Assembly: GCA_013398955.1 (NCBI GenBank)
Contig: VWPU01000905.1
Location: 1-64,000, forward strand
Direction: 5' to 3'
DNA from: Callaeas wilsoni
Taxonomy: Eukaryota > Chordata > Aves > Passeriformes > Callaeidae
DNA: 64,000 nt
Below are positions 48,955 to 61,946 of the stretch, one piece after another. The notes beneath the pieces were generated by a model, which did no database searches, was not told where the DNA came from, and saw only the letters and a list, made by a program, of their open reading frames with translations. The position numbers were made by a program, and so were the translations under genes. Each line of letters starts with the position of its first letter. Positions within the stretch are counted from its first letter, which is position 1.

Positions 48955-49789
48955 GGGTTAGTGGTGTAGAAACCTGTCTCGTGGTGCTTGTTGGGCCCTT
49001 AAAGTCATAAGGTAAGAAGTTTTTTTCTGTAAAATTCATGTTTGTTCATGTTTGTTTCCATGGGTGTTCAGATGTGCTACAGATAAGTTAGTGAGATAAG
49101 AGAAAATTTCTCTAGGACTAAAATAAAATGGGAAAGGATTCCCTCTTTCTGGAACCAGTAAACTGTTAGAGTGATCCTATTATCTTGGAAGATATTAATT
49201 TTGGTGGAATTTGCTATTGGACAAATAAGACTAAAATGCTTCATTTTTTTTGATGTTAATATTCTCATCTGACTGACCTACAAATCTGAGAATGTGTGCT
49301 TCAGCTTCTATATCAACACCACAAGTATATTTTGTGAATGCATTGCTGTGCTTGAAGCAGATACATGATTCTGCTGACATCAGTGGATTGGGCAAGTGTA
49401 GAAAGTGTGGTTTGTCAAAGAAAATCAACCCTCCTTATCACCACCAGGTCCTGTGATATCATATTTTCCTTGAAAAATTTCAGTATTTGGCATTTTCGAA
49501 CTGAGAAAAATTTCAGATTTTTCTATATGTCAAGTATTTTCTTAGTTCTATTCATTATCAGCTGTTTATGATAAATATTCTTATTATTCTCTCTCTCCTA
49601 TGTGGAACAGAAAGTGAAGGGACTGCACAAAGGATGTCTTTGGATGTCCAGATTCTCTTAATACCACCAAAGGCAGAGATGAAAAAGAATAGTAATTTCT
49701 GGCTGATTCATATGAACTATTTAAATATCTATCTTCAGATGGAGTGAAGTAGTTTGTGATGTCTCTGAAGTGCAATGTTACTGAGAGTT
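48955..49789. other. AT-rich non-coding stretch
   Basis: No gene recognised. A short tandem repeat of TCATGTTTGT occurs at about 49037-49056. Confidence 0.55.
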
Positions 49790-50370
49790 TGTCATGGTTT
49801 AACCCCAGCTGGTAGCTCAGCCACACACAGCCAGTTACTCACTCATCCCTCATGGGATGGGAGACAGAACTGGAAGTATAAAAGAGAGAAGACCTCTGGG
49901 TTGAAATCAAGACCGTTTAATAGGTAAAGCAAAAGCTATTTGCACAAGAAAAACAACCCAAAGGATTAATTGACCACTTCCCATGGGCAAGCAGGTGTGT
50001 TCAGCCATTCCCAGGAAAGCAGAGCTCTAGCACACATAATGGTGACTTGGGAAGACAAAGCCATCACCCTGAACGACCCCCTTCTCCTCCTTTCCCCAGG
50101 ACTATATGCTGAGCATGACACTACGTGCTATGGAATGTTGTTTAGGTTGATTGGAGTCATCTGAGCCAGCTGTCTCCCCTCTCGGGTCCTTGTGCACCCC
50201 CAGCCTCCTCATTGGTGGGAAAGTATGAGAAGGCAGAAAAGGCCTTGTCTACGTGTAAGAGCTACTCAGCAATAACAAAAACGCCCCTGTGCTATCAGAC
50301 TGCTTCCAGCACAAATCCAGAGCACAGACCCATACCAGCCACTGTGAAGAAAATTGACTCTACCCAAGTG
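49790..50370 (+). mobile_element. LTR of an avian ERV, TGTCATGGTTTAACCCC type, solo
   Basis: The element opens with 'tgtcatggtttaaccccagc', a 5' LTR end I know from many bird genomes, and runs through 'tcactcatccctcatgggat', 'aataggtaaagcaaaagcta', 'cacttcccatgggcaagcag', 'aggaaagcagagctctagca', and 'acttgggaagacaaagccat'. After these come 'tatatgctgagcatgaca' (TATA region), 'ccttgtgcacccccagcctc', 'aggcagaaaaggccttgtct', and 'gaagaaaattgactctaccc'. The last bases of the LTR (expected to end in CA) are decayed, so the right edge is approximate. Coding remnants are absent. Its similarity to the family consensus I remember looks higher than that of the LTR at 45942. Confidence 0.85.
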
Positions 50371-53300
50371 CTATCTGGAAATGGATTCTTGTGTTACCAG
50401 GTAGAATACAAGAGACATAAAACAATTTTTCTTGAAACTTACATTTTAATTAATGGTTACAGGTAAGTAGTCAGGATGGGATTAATAAGAAAGCTTTTAC
50501 AAGGAAAGAAACAAAGGGCAGCAATCATTTTTAAGCAAGTCAAATCAATTTTACCTTGTGATGAACTCCAATAATTTTTTTTGATTGATGCTGATGTTAA
50601 TGGACAGAATGTTAATTTTGTTCCCCTTTTTAAAATACTTTTGCTCAGACTTTTTATCTCACTTGGAACAGATAGGTTTTTTATGAGTCAATGCATTAGG
50701 AAGTTAGCTGCCTACAGAAGGTTTACGCTGCGTTCCTCTGAGCTTAAATGTTTTCCTGAACATATAATCTATTTTGGAGTTAGGAATTGCTGCCCATACA
50801 TTTCACACTTTAAAATCAATCATTTCATTTTTAATGTTTGATCCATGTCTGCAAAGAGACCCTTGCTGTTCCAAGACAAACAGAAGATAGCTGTATCAGA
50901 GAAACTTAACTGGATTTGTACAAAACAATCAATAGTCAGAAATACACCCATAGACAGCCTTATGAACAACTTCTCCAACACCAGCTGCAAGAACTATGTT
51001 CTCTTTTATGATTAACAAGGGAGCTTTATGAGCAGTTTATCTATATAAAATTCATATAAGTAAATTATATGATGTATATCATTTTTAAATGAACATGTGG
51101 AAAAGTGGAAAAGAATGCAAATTATATTAAAAATATATTTGTGGATTAAAATAGATCATGGATTGTGGAAAATTGATTAAAGCATGTCATTTTAAATGAC
51201 TGTATTCAAAATTTCTTAGCTTTCTATAGGAGCATGCATTTCCCTCATGCAAAAGTATTGTATTGATTGTTATTCTGACACTAATAATTCTCAGTGTAAG
51301 AAAAATAAAAATAGAATCAGCTTGCTAAAAAATGCTCTCTTAATTGCAATATCGAATGTAAAATATTATTTATCTCATGGATACTTAGCATCCTCGTTTC
51401 TAAAAAATACATCAAGACTTATTTATTGCCCAACTAGCTAATTAAGAGTTTTCCAGGGCAGAAACTTACAGAAATTTATCCAGGGTCTGTTTACACTCAC
51501 TGTTCTGGTCTTTGGATCTAGTCCCAAATTAAAAATAAATAAAAACCCAAATAAGTCAGAATTTATTAATGTTCTCTCTTTATGAGCTTTAATTCAATGT
51601 TCAACTGATTTCAAAATCTGATTTCCAGTCTAGGAGTGTATACTATATTTTATGAGTGAATAGACATAAGTATTTGACCTGAGTTGGAAATCCAGGACCT
51701 TACAGGGAAATAGAAATTAAAAACTAATGTGGTGCTGTGCAACATCATTATTTCAATTGTATCCAAGGAAATTAGTACTTCTTTGCAAGTTTAAGCTCTT
51801 AAAAGGAGTCCTAAGTGGGTGAGCACAAAACTAATACTTTCTCTAAACCCAAGAATGGAAATATTTTTTTCATATATTTGTATTTTTTCAAATATGTTTT
51901 CAAATATTTAAAAAATATCTAAATTTGTCATATTTTTTGGGCTCTTGATAGCTTGTTCAGTGAGATTTTATGTGAGAGAATTCTATGATTGTTGGATTGG
52001 TGTTAAGACCCAAAATAAGAAGGTATTTTATTAAAGGTTAATGAAACTATAAACTGTTAATCCTTGAAAAGTCATCAAAAGATAAATATTCTTTTAAATA
52101 ACAGCCACATGGATTTGGTTATTATCTGTTGGAGATAGTTCTGAACTGATAGTGAAAATCACTAGCAATTACTTTTCAGTAACTAATATTTATATGGTAA
52201 CCAGGAAAAAAAAAAAGACATACAAATGAGCACTGGTTTATTTGAGAAACCTGTGGCTATGATTCAGCCTGTGATGAAATCATTCTGTTCTGATGAAGAA
52301 AAGAAAGGTGCATATTTGATCACTCATTCTCAAGAAGAAAAAAAAAGGACCTGATTTTTTAATGTTTGGAAATTGAGAGTAGATTTTTCCATTGCTTGTA
52401 AAGACAACTTGCAATTAGAAAAATAAGCTGGCCATGGCAACCTTAGAAAAGCACCAAAGCAAGGAAAAATGACACTCTTTGATGCAATATTTCTGAGAAG
52501 GGGTGGATATATGTATTCAAAAGAAGACGTGAACACTGAAAATGCTTCAGTATTTGGCAGACTTTCTCATTTCTGAATGTTGTTATTCATCACCAGCCAC
52601 CTCATTTCTGTTTCGTCTGTCATTGTTTAAAGCAAGCAAGCAAACAAAGAAGCAAGCAGGAAAGAGTTTCTGAAAGATTCACTTTGCCCACTGTTTGTTG
52701 GAAATCATAACGATTCACAAAGCAGACACAGGCCTGTTAGGAGATGGAGAGCAGTTATAGCCCTGTTAGGACGTTATGTACCAAAAGTCAAACAATTTTT
52801 ACTGCTTATGGGTAGATAAGTAGAAATAATTCACAAATTACAGGTGATAATGTGGAGAAAATTGTTTAATTTACTTCTCTTTTCCATGTTATAGGCAATT
52901 TTTTCCCCCCAGAATTTCCCACTTTTTGACTATGAAAAACCTAATAATTTAAACTTCAATAATACCTATAATTTCTTTTATGGTAATATTTAATATTATG
53001 CTCAGCTTTTTTAGCAGAGTTCTTCAAGTCCCTTTTAGCACTTTCTTTCCATTATCCTTATTTTCTTATAGTTTCTTTTACTTAAGTTTCAAAAACTTTT
53101 TGTACAATTTAATATATATTCTTTAATGTAACATTCATAATATTTCTTAGAATCTTATGAGCACTTATGTTTTTGTTATAGGATAAAAACTTGGAAATGC
53201 AGTAAAAGTAAATACATTGTGATGTGAGAAATGGGGAGTCACTGTCACAGGAGGGAGTAGTTCGCAATGAATAATTCATTCAGTGATTTTTTTTTCCTCT

Positions 53301-54119
53301 TTTTGATATATTTCTGAAAAAAGATAAATTGCAGTTTCTCAAAATAATTATTTGAAGCTGTTTGCTGAAAAATCCCCATGAAGAAATGTAACATTCCTAA
53401 TCTCATTTTGTAAATATTTAGCAGTCAAAATTTGAATTTCAAGCTTTTTTTGATATCCTATTGCACTGCCTGCAGAAATCAAGAGAAACCATTCCACTGG
53501 CATTTGTGGGCATTGGAGTGTGGGGTGGTTGTGTGTTTTATCCCTTCTTCTGGATAAAGTGAGATTTCAGGGTCAAATCTCTGCTACATATGCCTCATTC
53601 GTGAGCCTCTATATATTTACACAAATTTCTGGCATATTTGCTTTACCAGGGGAAGTATTGCCGTCAATACTGTTAATTTCTCTTAATTCCATGCCCTAGG
53701 CTGCTGCTGAAGTTTGAGGATATAATGAGATATGTTCACTTTAAATGAACATTCATAAATATATATTTTGGGTTTTATCTGTGTGGGGTTTTTTACTCAC
53801 TCAGATATACTTGTAAAGATCAGCATTTCACTTGTGCTATGAGGGTACTACTGAGAAAATTATTGGAATCTGTTTGCCATCATTGTGTGAAGCCTCTGCT
53901 GCTATTGCACTTCATTACCACCTAGGGATGTTGCTGTATTTAATGGGATAAATTGACAAAAATGTTAATAAACCTCTGCAGAGAAATTCATCCATCAGCT
54001 GAATTTGCCTTTCTAAAATGCCCTTTGTGAAATTACCTGGGGACATGCAACACAATTAATATAAAACAGAGACACCAATAAAACTTTAAAAGGCTTAATT
54101 CTACAGAACTTTTTTTTAA
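50371..54119. other. AT-rich non-coding stretch
   Basis: No gene or transposable element recognised. A short AAGC/AAAC-rich run is at 52630-52662 and a small inverted repeat (ATGTTCA ... TGAACAT) at about 53731-53752. Open frames up to 86 codons have no domain. Confidence 0.55.
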
Positions 54120-54460
54120 TGAAGTCTTAAACATGGGCTGCTGTTTGTTTCAAAGTTCATAAAGAAATCGGGCCACAGTGCTGAAGTCTGAAAAGGCACA
54201 GCCTTTTTGCACATGTTTATAAGAATATTTGTAAACTGCGTTTTGATGAATAAATGGAATACGAAAAATTAAAATCCCTTAACAACCCCTTGATTTAAGT
54301 GGTTAAAAGCTTTAATAAGCAGAAATGTGACTTAATTGCAATTTAGACAGAGTTGCAGAACTGTTTGAGGCACAATATGTGTCTTTTCAGTTGGATTCCA
54401 CACCAACAAGAATTAGCTTGGAAACCAAGAACAGAAAATTGCAGCTTACAAGTTAAGGCA
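54120..54460. other. Possible conserved non-coding element
   Basis: A repeat-free stretch with a dense set of homeodomain-type TAAT/ATTA cores and 'cttaattgcaattta' (54331-54345), mixed with balanced-composition sequence and no simple repeats. By eye it resembles vertebrate conserved non-coding elements, but conservation cannot be judged from a single sequence. Confidence 0.15.
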
Positions 54461-57080
54461 GGGAAAAATAGACGCCCCCTGAGCAGTATGAGCTAATATC
54501 TGTGCAGCTGCCCTCAGGAGCCCGGATCTCAAGTGCTCCATTTCAGAGGTGGTAACAAGGCACCTTGATTACATGACTGCTCTGAACTTCTAAATAAATC
54601 TCAGAACTGCTCCAGCTTCAAGGTTAGAGAGTTACCTGAAGGACAAAGAAAACTTCCATTGATATAAGAGGTGAAAATATCTGTCCATCTTTTCTTTGCT
54701 TTGTCTTTAGTGAGCTTCTGGGGTGAAGGCCAGGTCACTTAGCAGTAATAAATATAAATTAAAAATTCTTCCTGATTTTGAGCACAAAACAGCTAAGAAA
54801 AAGGTGGTTTATTATCTAGCATCTTGTAGAAGAGGATTTTCAGGATGGTGATACAAGTAAATTTTGCAGTTTCACCACCACTGCTGTGAAATTGCAGAAG
54901 CATTTCCTTCTGAGGTCCCAGAGCAGTACTCAGAGAAGTGTTGAAGCCAGCTCTTACATGAAGAAAGACTGAGATTTCTTCCCCCAAATTTCTACAGTTT
55001 GGTTTCATCTGAAAATAAAATCTTATTGTATTGGAAAATTATTGTATAATTATGGCATTTGATTATATAATATATCCACAGTGATGATTGAAATGAATGA
55101 AGGACTTTTATAAAGGGAAAAATAGGGGTATTCCAAATGGCAGTAAAAGCTGAAAAACAGCTAAAGGACAGAGTTATTTTCACATTTTTCAGCAAATGAA
55201 GAAAAAAAGATTTAAAACCACAGCACTGTCTTAGACCTGAAACATGCATGCAGAATTGGATCTAATAAGTGACATAAATCCAAGGAGTGGAATACTCACA
55301 GCCACTGAACTGTCAGGGACTGGTGTCATCCACCTGCTCTCCTGTCAATGCATGTGAACACATCACAAACACAGAAACACCTTAAACATGCTGAAATTAA
55401 ACATGGAAATATTTCTAATTCCCCAGTCATTCTGTCAAAACTGTTCAAAAGACATAACTAGTGGGGAGGAATGCTTTTACATTACCTGGGGAAGAGAGAG
55501 GAAGAAGCTCATGATGACTTTATTTCACCCCATCATTTTCTTTCTAAGCAAATGGCAAGATTTTGAGGAATTATTTCAGTAGAAATAATTGGCTTTAAAC
55601 ACAGAATTTCAGCTTGGTAATTACAGTCCTAACAGAAGCTCCCTCTTCTAAAAGGATTTCTGCCCTGTTTCTGTGACAGGGAAATGAAGGCCAGGAGCTG
55701 ATCTAAGCTCTGCCAGCTGGCTAAAGGTACTGTCACCACATGAACAAGATTTTTGGGCAGGCAGTTACAGCCCATTTTGTGGCACAGTCACAGCCCATTG
55801 TAATCCCCTCCTCATCTCCCAGATGCAGTGAACAGTTAGCAGTACAAAACATATTTCAAGTTCTGTATTTTTTAAATGGATTTTTAAAAGGGATATTAAC
55901 AAAATTTATAAAAATGTTTGACTGGGAGAAAACTTAGCCAGACCAACATACTTCTGTATTACTCATTTTCTCCCTTTGCTCTTAAATCTTACAGGAGCCA
56001 GCTTTTAGACTGAAGTCTTACGTAAGTGTCCCTCAAGCTCAGACTAGTGAGTTATTTCTATTTCTAATCTGATAGAACAACAAATACCTCTGCAGCACTA
56101 TGTAATGCTCCTGTGCTTTTTGTAGCATCTCTGTCATTGTCAGGCTCAAGGAAGAACATAAAATCCTTTTCTCTTTGTCTGTTCCTTCCATTCTTTCTTG
56201 TCCATTACATCTCCCACACTTTACCCATTTTTTCTTGCTGAAAGAGGTTTTTTCCCCTCTTTTACAGGAAAACTCAGAATGTGTTTGCTCTCTGCATTCC
56301 ACCTTGCACTAGATGGAGAAAAATATAAAGTTGGACGGTCAAATTCAAGTCAGTGGAATTTCTACTTCTGTCTGGCATTTTCCTAACAGTAAAGTTCTTT
56401 TTTCCATGCATATAAATATTTGACCTGATATTTGAAGTAGGAAGCTTCATGCGACCATAAGGCTGAGACTTCCAGAGGCAGCAATTCAGCCAGTTTCAGT
56501 GGGCTGTGAAGTCATTGCAGCACTGCCAGCATACGGAGCCAGTCTGGAGGTAAAAAGCTCTGCCCCTATGCTCTCTTTCTTGCCCAATCCCTGTACAGCA
56601 TATTCCCTTCAGCATTTGGATGTCTGAATTTTTTAAATTTAAATTCATCCTGTCTTCTTCAGAAATACTATACACATGTAGTTTATCATTGATGTCTCTG
56701 TGGGTAGAAGTTTGTTTTTAACACTGTTCAATAGGAAATGCTCCAGCATATGCTGTAAATTTACCAAATTATGAGGATGTGCAAAAATGTCTATAATAGG
56801 ATGGTATATAATGTCAGCTAATTCAAATGGATTTTGATTTTGGACTATTTAAGTATCAAAACACAAGATCTTCAGGGACCTGTGGGATCCAGACTGTTTG
56901 ATGATCACTTGATATCACAAATATTAAATATTGGTATTTATTTCCAGTTATACAAGAAAAAAGATAACATATGTAAAATCTGAAAAGATAAAATGCTCAC
57001 ACTGTGTCAAAATAGTATGAAGGAAAACACTGGGATTTTTTTCTTTTTTTCGATAATCTTCTCTCTCACATAAATTATGG
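54461..57080. other. Non-coding stretch, mixed composition
   Basis: Less AT-rich than the surroundings in places (54470-54760, 55640-55830, 56440-56600) with no recognised family. The 87-codon minus-strand frame at 56302-56039 is rich in Lys, Glu, Cys and Ser and has no known domain. No gene supported. Confidence 0.5.
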
Positions 57081-57110
57081 GGTTTTTTGTTTGTTTGTTT
57101 GTTTGTTTTT
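57081..57110. repeat. (GTTT)n microsatellite
   Basis: T-rich run followed by repeated GTTT units within 57081-57110. Confidence 0.9.
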
Positions 57111-60100
57111 CAGAGAATGTATTTCTTTTCTCACTGTAGATATTTACTTTTGATGTATCTCAATGTTTCAATTTTTTTTCAGATAGCTGGAGAGATGAAT
57201 CCCTAAATATTTGGGCAATAACTTTCCTAGTATGAGGAGTTTCACCAAAATTCCCATCTACTACTTTCAGTCAACAAGTTTATTAAGGAAGATAAAACTA
57301 TTCTAATACATAAATACACACTTACAGGCTTGAACACCACATTTTACAAATGACAAATAGCAAAGAGTACAAATTAAAAACATTTTTATAAAATAATAAC
57401 TTCTGGAATCTAAAGAGGGGTTACTATAAATTTAAAATGAAATGAAAGCTATTGCTTATTGTTTTAAAATAAGGAAAGAATCAAAATGTATGCTATCTTA
57501 CTACATTTTTTTCTTTGTGAGTAGTTTACTTTCTGAGTCTGTTGAAGTGCGTTCCCAGGAGAATAGATTAGAGGTAGAGTGTAAATGTTTTTTACTTTCT
57601 ACTGCTCTTAGTAATATTTTTGGACTGCTTATACCTAATTCAGAATGGATTTCTGACTGCTTTTCCAATGATTTTCTTTCACACACATCTCCTTACCTCA
57701 GGAGAAAAGAATGAAGAAAATAAACCAAATCATCCACCCTACCACTGTGGCAAGGGAGAATAAACAGACATAAAGGTTTATCCTTCTTCCCCTTTCCATC
57801 CAGATCACCTATACAGTTTTCCAATAATACAGTGGCCATGTTAGCTCCTCCCTTGCAGCTCTGTGCACTCTTTGAGGGTTCCTTTATAGCTGCTATATCA
57901 AAGACATGGAAATTTTTTCTATAACTCAGTTTACAGTTTCTGCAAAGCCTGCACAAAAAATGGCTTAATGTCTAGAGGAAGGCAAGCATTTATCATGTAA
58001 AGTTATTAACATCTTTGTTTGCAAAGGAAGACTTTTTTTTTTAATCCTTTATGAAACAAAGATTTTGCTGAGGCTGATAAAAATATTTAGAGTAAATTGT
58101 GCTCCCTCTGTGCTCAACACCTGATTTCATCTGCTGCCCTGCAAGAGATGGCATTTTCTATGTTGTCTTGCAAGAACTGCAAAGCTCAGCCAAAACAAGC
58201 TCAGTTGCTTTGACAATGAACATTTGGCAAGGTGCTTATTTGTTCTAGTGCTCTTTTAAATAAAATTAAGATATCACAAACCTCAGTAAAATTTATTTTC
58301 AAGCTGTCACTGACTGGAGCATCTTTAATAATATACTCCCTGTGTCATGCCACAGCGTTATGAGTTGTTAGACATTACTTGGATCATTTGAAGTATCGTC
58401 TGGCATAACTATCCTTTGACATTTGCCAGGACACTTCACTGCTAATAGGGAGAAGAGTTCTGCCATGAGGATCAAAATACACGCTCCTTCCAATTGACTC
58501 GGTTTGCATCAACTTACTTTTTCTTTTTTTTTTTTTCTTTTCTCTGAGAACAGCATGTGGGAGATTAATTCTGATACTCTCATTTTCGTGTAATCTTCTG
58601 GTGGTTTTTATAAAGTTCACCTATCTTTCTCCTGCTATAAAAAGTGTTTTTGAGCTACCAAATGCCTTGCCAGTGTCTCAAAGGGAAATGAAAGTTTAAC
58701 TGAGGGTTATAGTGCTCAGAACCAGAGATTTGGTTCTGTAGGCTCCAACATTAAAGTTAATTCAGTCAGGAATGATGCACAGTTAAGTCAGGAAAAGACT
58801 CCACACATCTCAGTGTCTCGTGCATTGTGGCTCCACATACATTCTGCTCCTCTTGAATATGTGTGTGTACTTCCTGAACAGTGTGGAAGTAACCTTTTCA
58901 ATTAATTCAAGAGAAATGTACATTTTCCTGAAAGGAGGAAAAGAAAGTGTGATACAGTGCTTAGAAGTTGAACTGTTAAACATTTTTTGACAAAACATAA
59001 TAATTTTTTTTGACTGCATGAAAAAAATACTAGAGGAATATTTGTACTTTTTTGATGACAATTATGAATTGGTTTTAGGTTTTGGATATAAGCACATCCT
59101 TGTCAAAAACTGCTCTGGAACTTGTTTTTCTTCGGGGAAAAATAACTAAACCTGTTACAAAAACAGTCTCTTATGTTTCAGGAAGATCATTTAATAAAGG
59201 TTTCAGTGAGATAAGAGGAAGGCAAATAGGAAAATTACTTTTCTTTGGAGGTGGGTTAATCCTAAGAAATTGAGTTAGAGGAAGAGTATGTAAAGTATAA
59301 TGGAATTAGTGTGAGACTAATGTGGTTCATGTCAAGTACCATGAAGAAAATTAGAGGAGTTATGGAAAAACAACAAATACCATCTTCTCTAATGATCCAG
59401 GATAACAATGATATGAAACTGCTATTTGATCTTGTTGCATCATGGGCTTGTCCTTTTGCAGATGTTGAAATCCAATTTCAGTTCCCTTACCACCAGAGCA
59501 GTATTCACTCTAAGAGTTGTACTAGTCTTGTGTTGGGATATCAGTTTTTAAGATCAACACTCAGCTCTATTAACATAATGTACATCAACCACAAAACCTG
59601 GAATTTCATAACAAATTTTATTTTTTTTCAGCTGTACTTTATAGGAGACATTGGTCACCTTTCCTGGAGGGGCTACTTTTATTTTTCTAGCTACATCCAG
59701 CCATCCTCAACTGAAATCCTGTTGTCTTGGCAGAATGATTTTGTGTGCTAAAAAACAAAACAAAGTTTTAGTTTTTATGAGAAATGTATTTTGAACAAAG
59801 CATTCAAAGCAGTGGGTTATTGCTATTGCTATGGTGTTTACATTGTTATTGAATATATCCTTATGTTTATAATGTAGGACTTTTTTTCCTGTCAGAAGAT
59901 GTTTTTTCTTTGCATAAATGATATGAATGAATGTTGTCTCAATGTACCTATACTTGTCTAAAATCACATCAAGATCTATCATGCATCTTCTAGAAACAGA
60001 GCCAGACAGTGCTGTGTGTCAGCCACAGTCAATCCGTTGGTTTAGCTGAAGCACTGAAATACCATTTTGACCATTGTGGAAATTATTTTATAAAAATTAA

Positions 60101-61946
60101 GATGACTTTTGATTTCTTTTCCTTTTTTTCTTTATTTTTTTCCTTTCCTTTGTGACTAAAGTCAAATAAAGTTCAGATAGCTATGATTGAAAAAGTATTG
60201 TTACTTTTGTTTTTTAATGTGAGTGATCTGAAGTTTCTTTCATGATGTTTTCATGAAGGCATCATGTGAGCACATAAGATGTACAATTGCAAAGGACACT
60301 GTGGTAAAAAACAGTTATTAGCCGGCATTTTACTTATATGTATGAAAAGTTGTCTGTAGTCTACTGGAGCTTGATTAAGCTCAGTTTTCTGGCTAACCTA
60401 TCTATTTTGAGGAATATTTTGTGATGGTTCAAGCCAAGAAAATTCAAGGTTTTTTTTTTTAATCTTTCTCTTCTTTATGTTGAGTTGAAAATTCCCTGTT
60501 TTAAATTCTATTAACAAGTCATGACCATGTAACCAGTGCCACTACAGTAGAGGACCCATGACACACAGAGCAAAAACGGGAAATCAGACAAGAGTATTTA
60601 GGAGAAACCTGTGTGTATTTTAGACCAACTCAGTAACAGTGAAGGAATAAAATGTGTGAGTCCCACCAATATATTTCAGTACGTGGATACTAATTACACT
60701 AATCTCTTTTTATCATGTTTTCTGAAATTCTCCTCCAAGAAAAAAAGACACAATACAAATTTACTGTTGATAATCCCATCAGGGGTAGAGTTTTTACTAG
60801 TAGTTCTTTTTAAGGTTAATTTTCTTATTAAAGTATACATGGGAAAACTTCCTCTTTGTAGACTAGTTCCCCCTAGTTTACTCCAAAGATGATTTGCAAT
60901 TTATTACAGGTAAAATGAGCAGATTTATATAAATCAAGATACTCGGAGAAAAAAGACTATTGCTTTCTTCATTTACTCACTCTCCCTCAATCATGCTTTT
61001 TCAGGAGACAGTCTCTATTAAGCAGAATTGCTATAGAAAACATCTTCCAGCCTGTCAGTCTCCCAGGCAGATGGCAATGGTTTGGTTTATTGCACAAGAA
61101 TATCTTATAAATCACTTGTGTACATGATGACAACAAAGGATTCTGAAGGCTTCAGCTGGTAAATACAATGTCATCATTACTACATGCTTGCTAATGTTGT
61201 CAGGAAAAAGTGTCATTGATGTATTAAGCAAATCTCAACAAAATTAGTGGGAAGTTTTGCCTAAACTTCACTGGTGTAAAATGAACTTGAGTGATTAGAG
61301 TAAATCTAGAATTAATTTTTAAATTATGTTTTAAATGACAGAAAAGAAAATTTATTTCTGCCTGTAAAGACAAAAGCTTTAAAAAGAGTGTTTATATTAT
61401 AATAGTAAATCAGCTTTCTCAGCACTTAATAAAAAATAACAGCTGACTGATAGTAATTACGTTGTTTTGTGAAATTTAAAGAAATTTCTCAAATAATAAT
61501 TAGAAAATAAATTTTTCAGAAGATGATAGAACAGGAAAATACAGCAAATGCTTAACTGCAGATTTCATCACCATCCTTGCTTCCCTGATAATGGTAAGAC
61601 CATTTAACACAGGACTTAGATACCCTACATAAGGAAACCAAGGCATAGCTTGGTGAATTAATTAACTTTGCAGCTGTCATGCCAAAGGCTATTAACAGCC
61701 ACACAAGCAGAACCTTCTCCTTCTCAGCTTCAGTGTCTATTTCAATAAGCCTCTTTGCCTTTTTAGCTGTGTCTTATCAAGAAAAATGGAACAGTAAGCA
61801 GATAGTGTACTGGGAAATAAATCCTTTTTTTTAAATGGTTATTCAGACTAAGCATTACAGTCATTATAAAGTTTGGCATATGTCCAGATATATAGCAGAG
61901 ACATGTCTGAGTGCTCTCCAAAGGATTCAGTCATTGAGTACTTTTG
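57111..61946. other. AT-rich non-coding stretch
   Basis: No gene or transposable element recognised. Pyrimidine and poly-T runs at 58518-58543 and 60111-60152. The longest open frame outside repeats, 59311-59751 (146 codons, starting at GTG), has no recognised domain and no splice or promoter context; its length is only marginally above what AT-rich DNA of this size gives by chance. Confidence 0.5.

Noticed and set aside
48278..49039. Long open frames across the N block (253, 205 and 180 codons)
   Set aside because: They are open only because N is not read as a stop; their defined parts are microsatellite-encoded or short.
59311..59751. 146-codon open frame, longest outside repeats and gap
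   Set aside because: It starts at GTG, has no domain, no splice or promoter context and AT-driven composition. A rough estimate from stop frequency at this composition makes one frame of about this length per 64 kb unsurprising.
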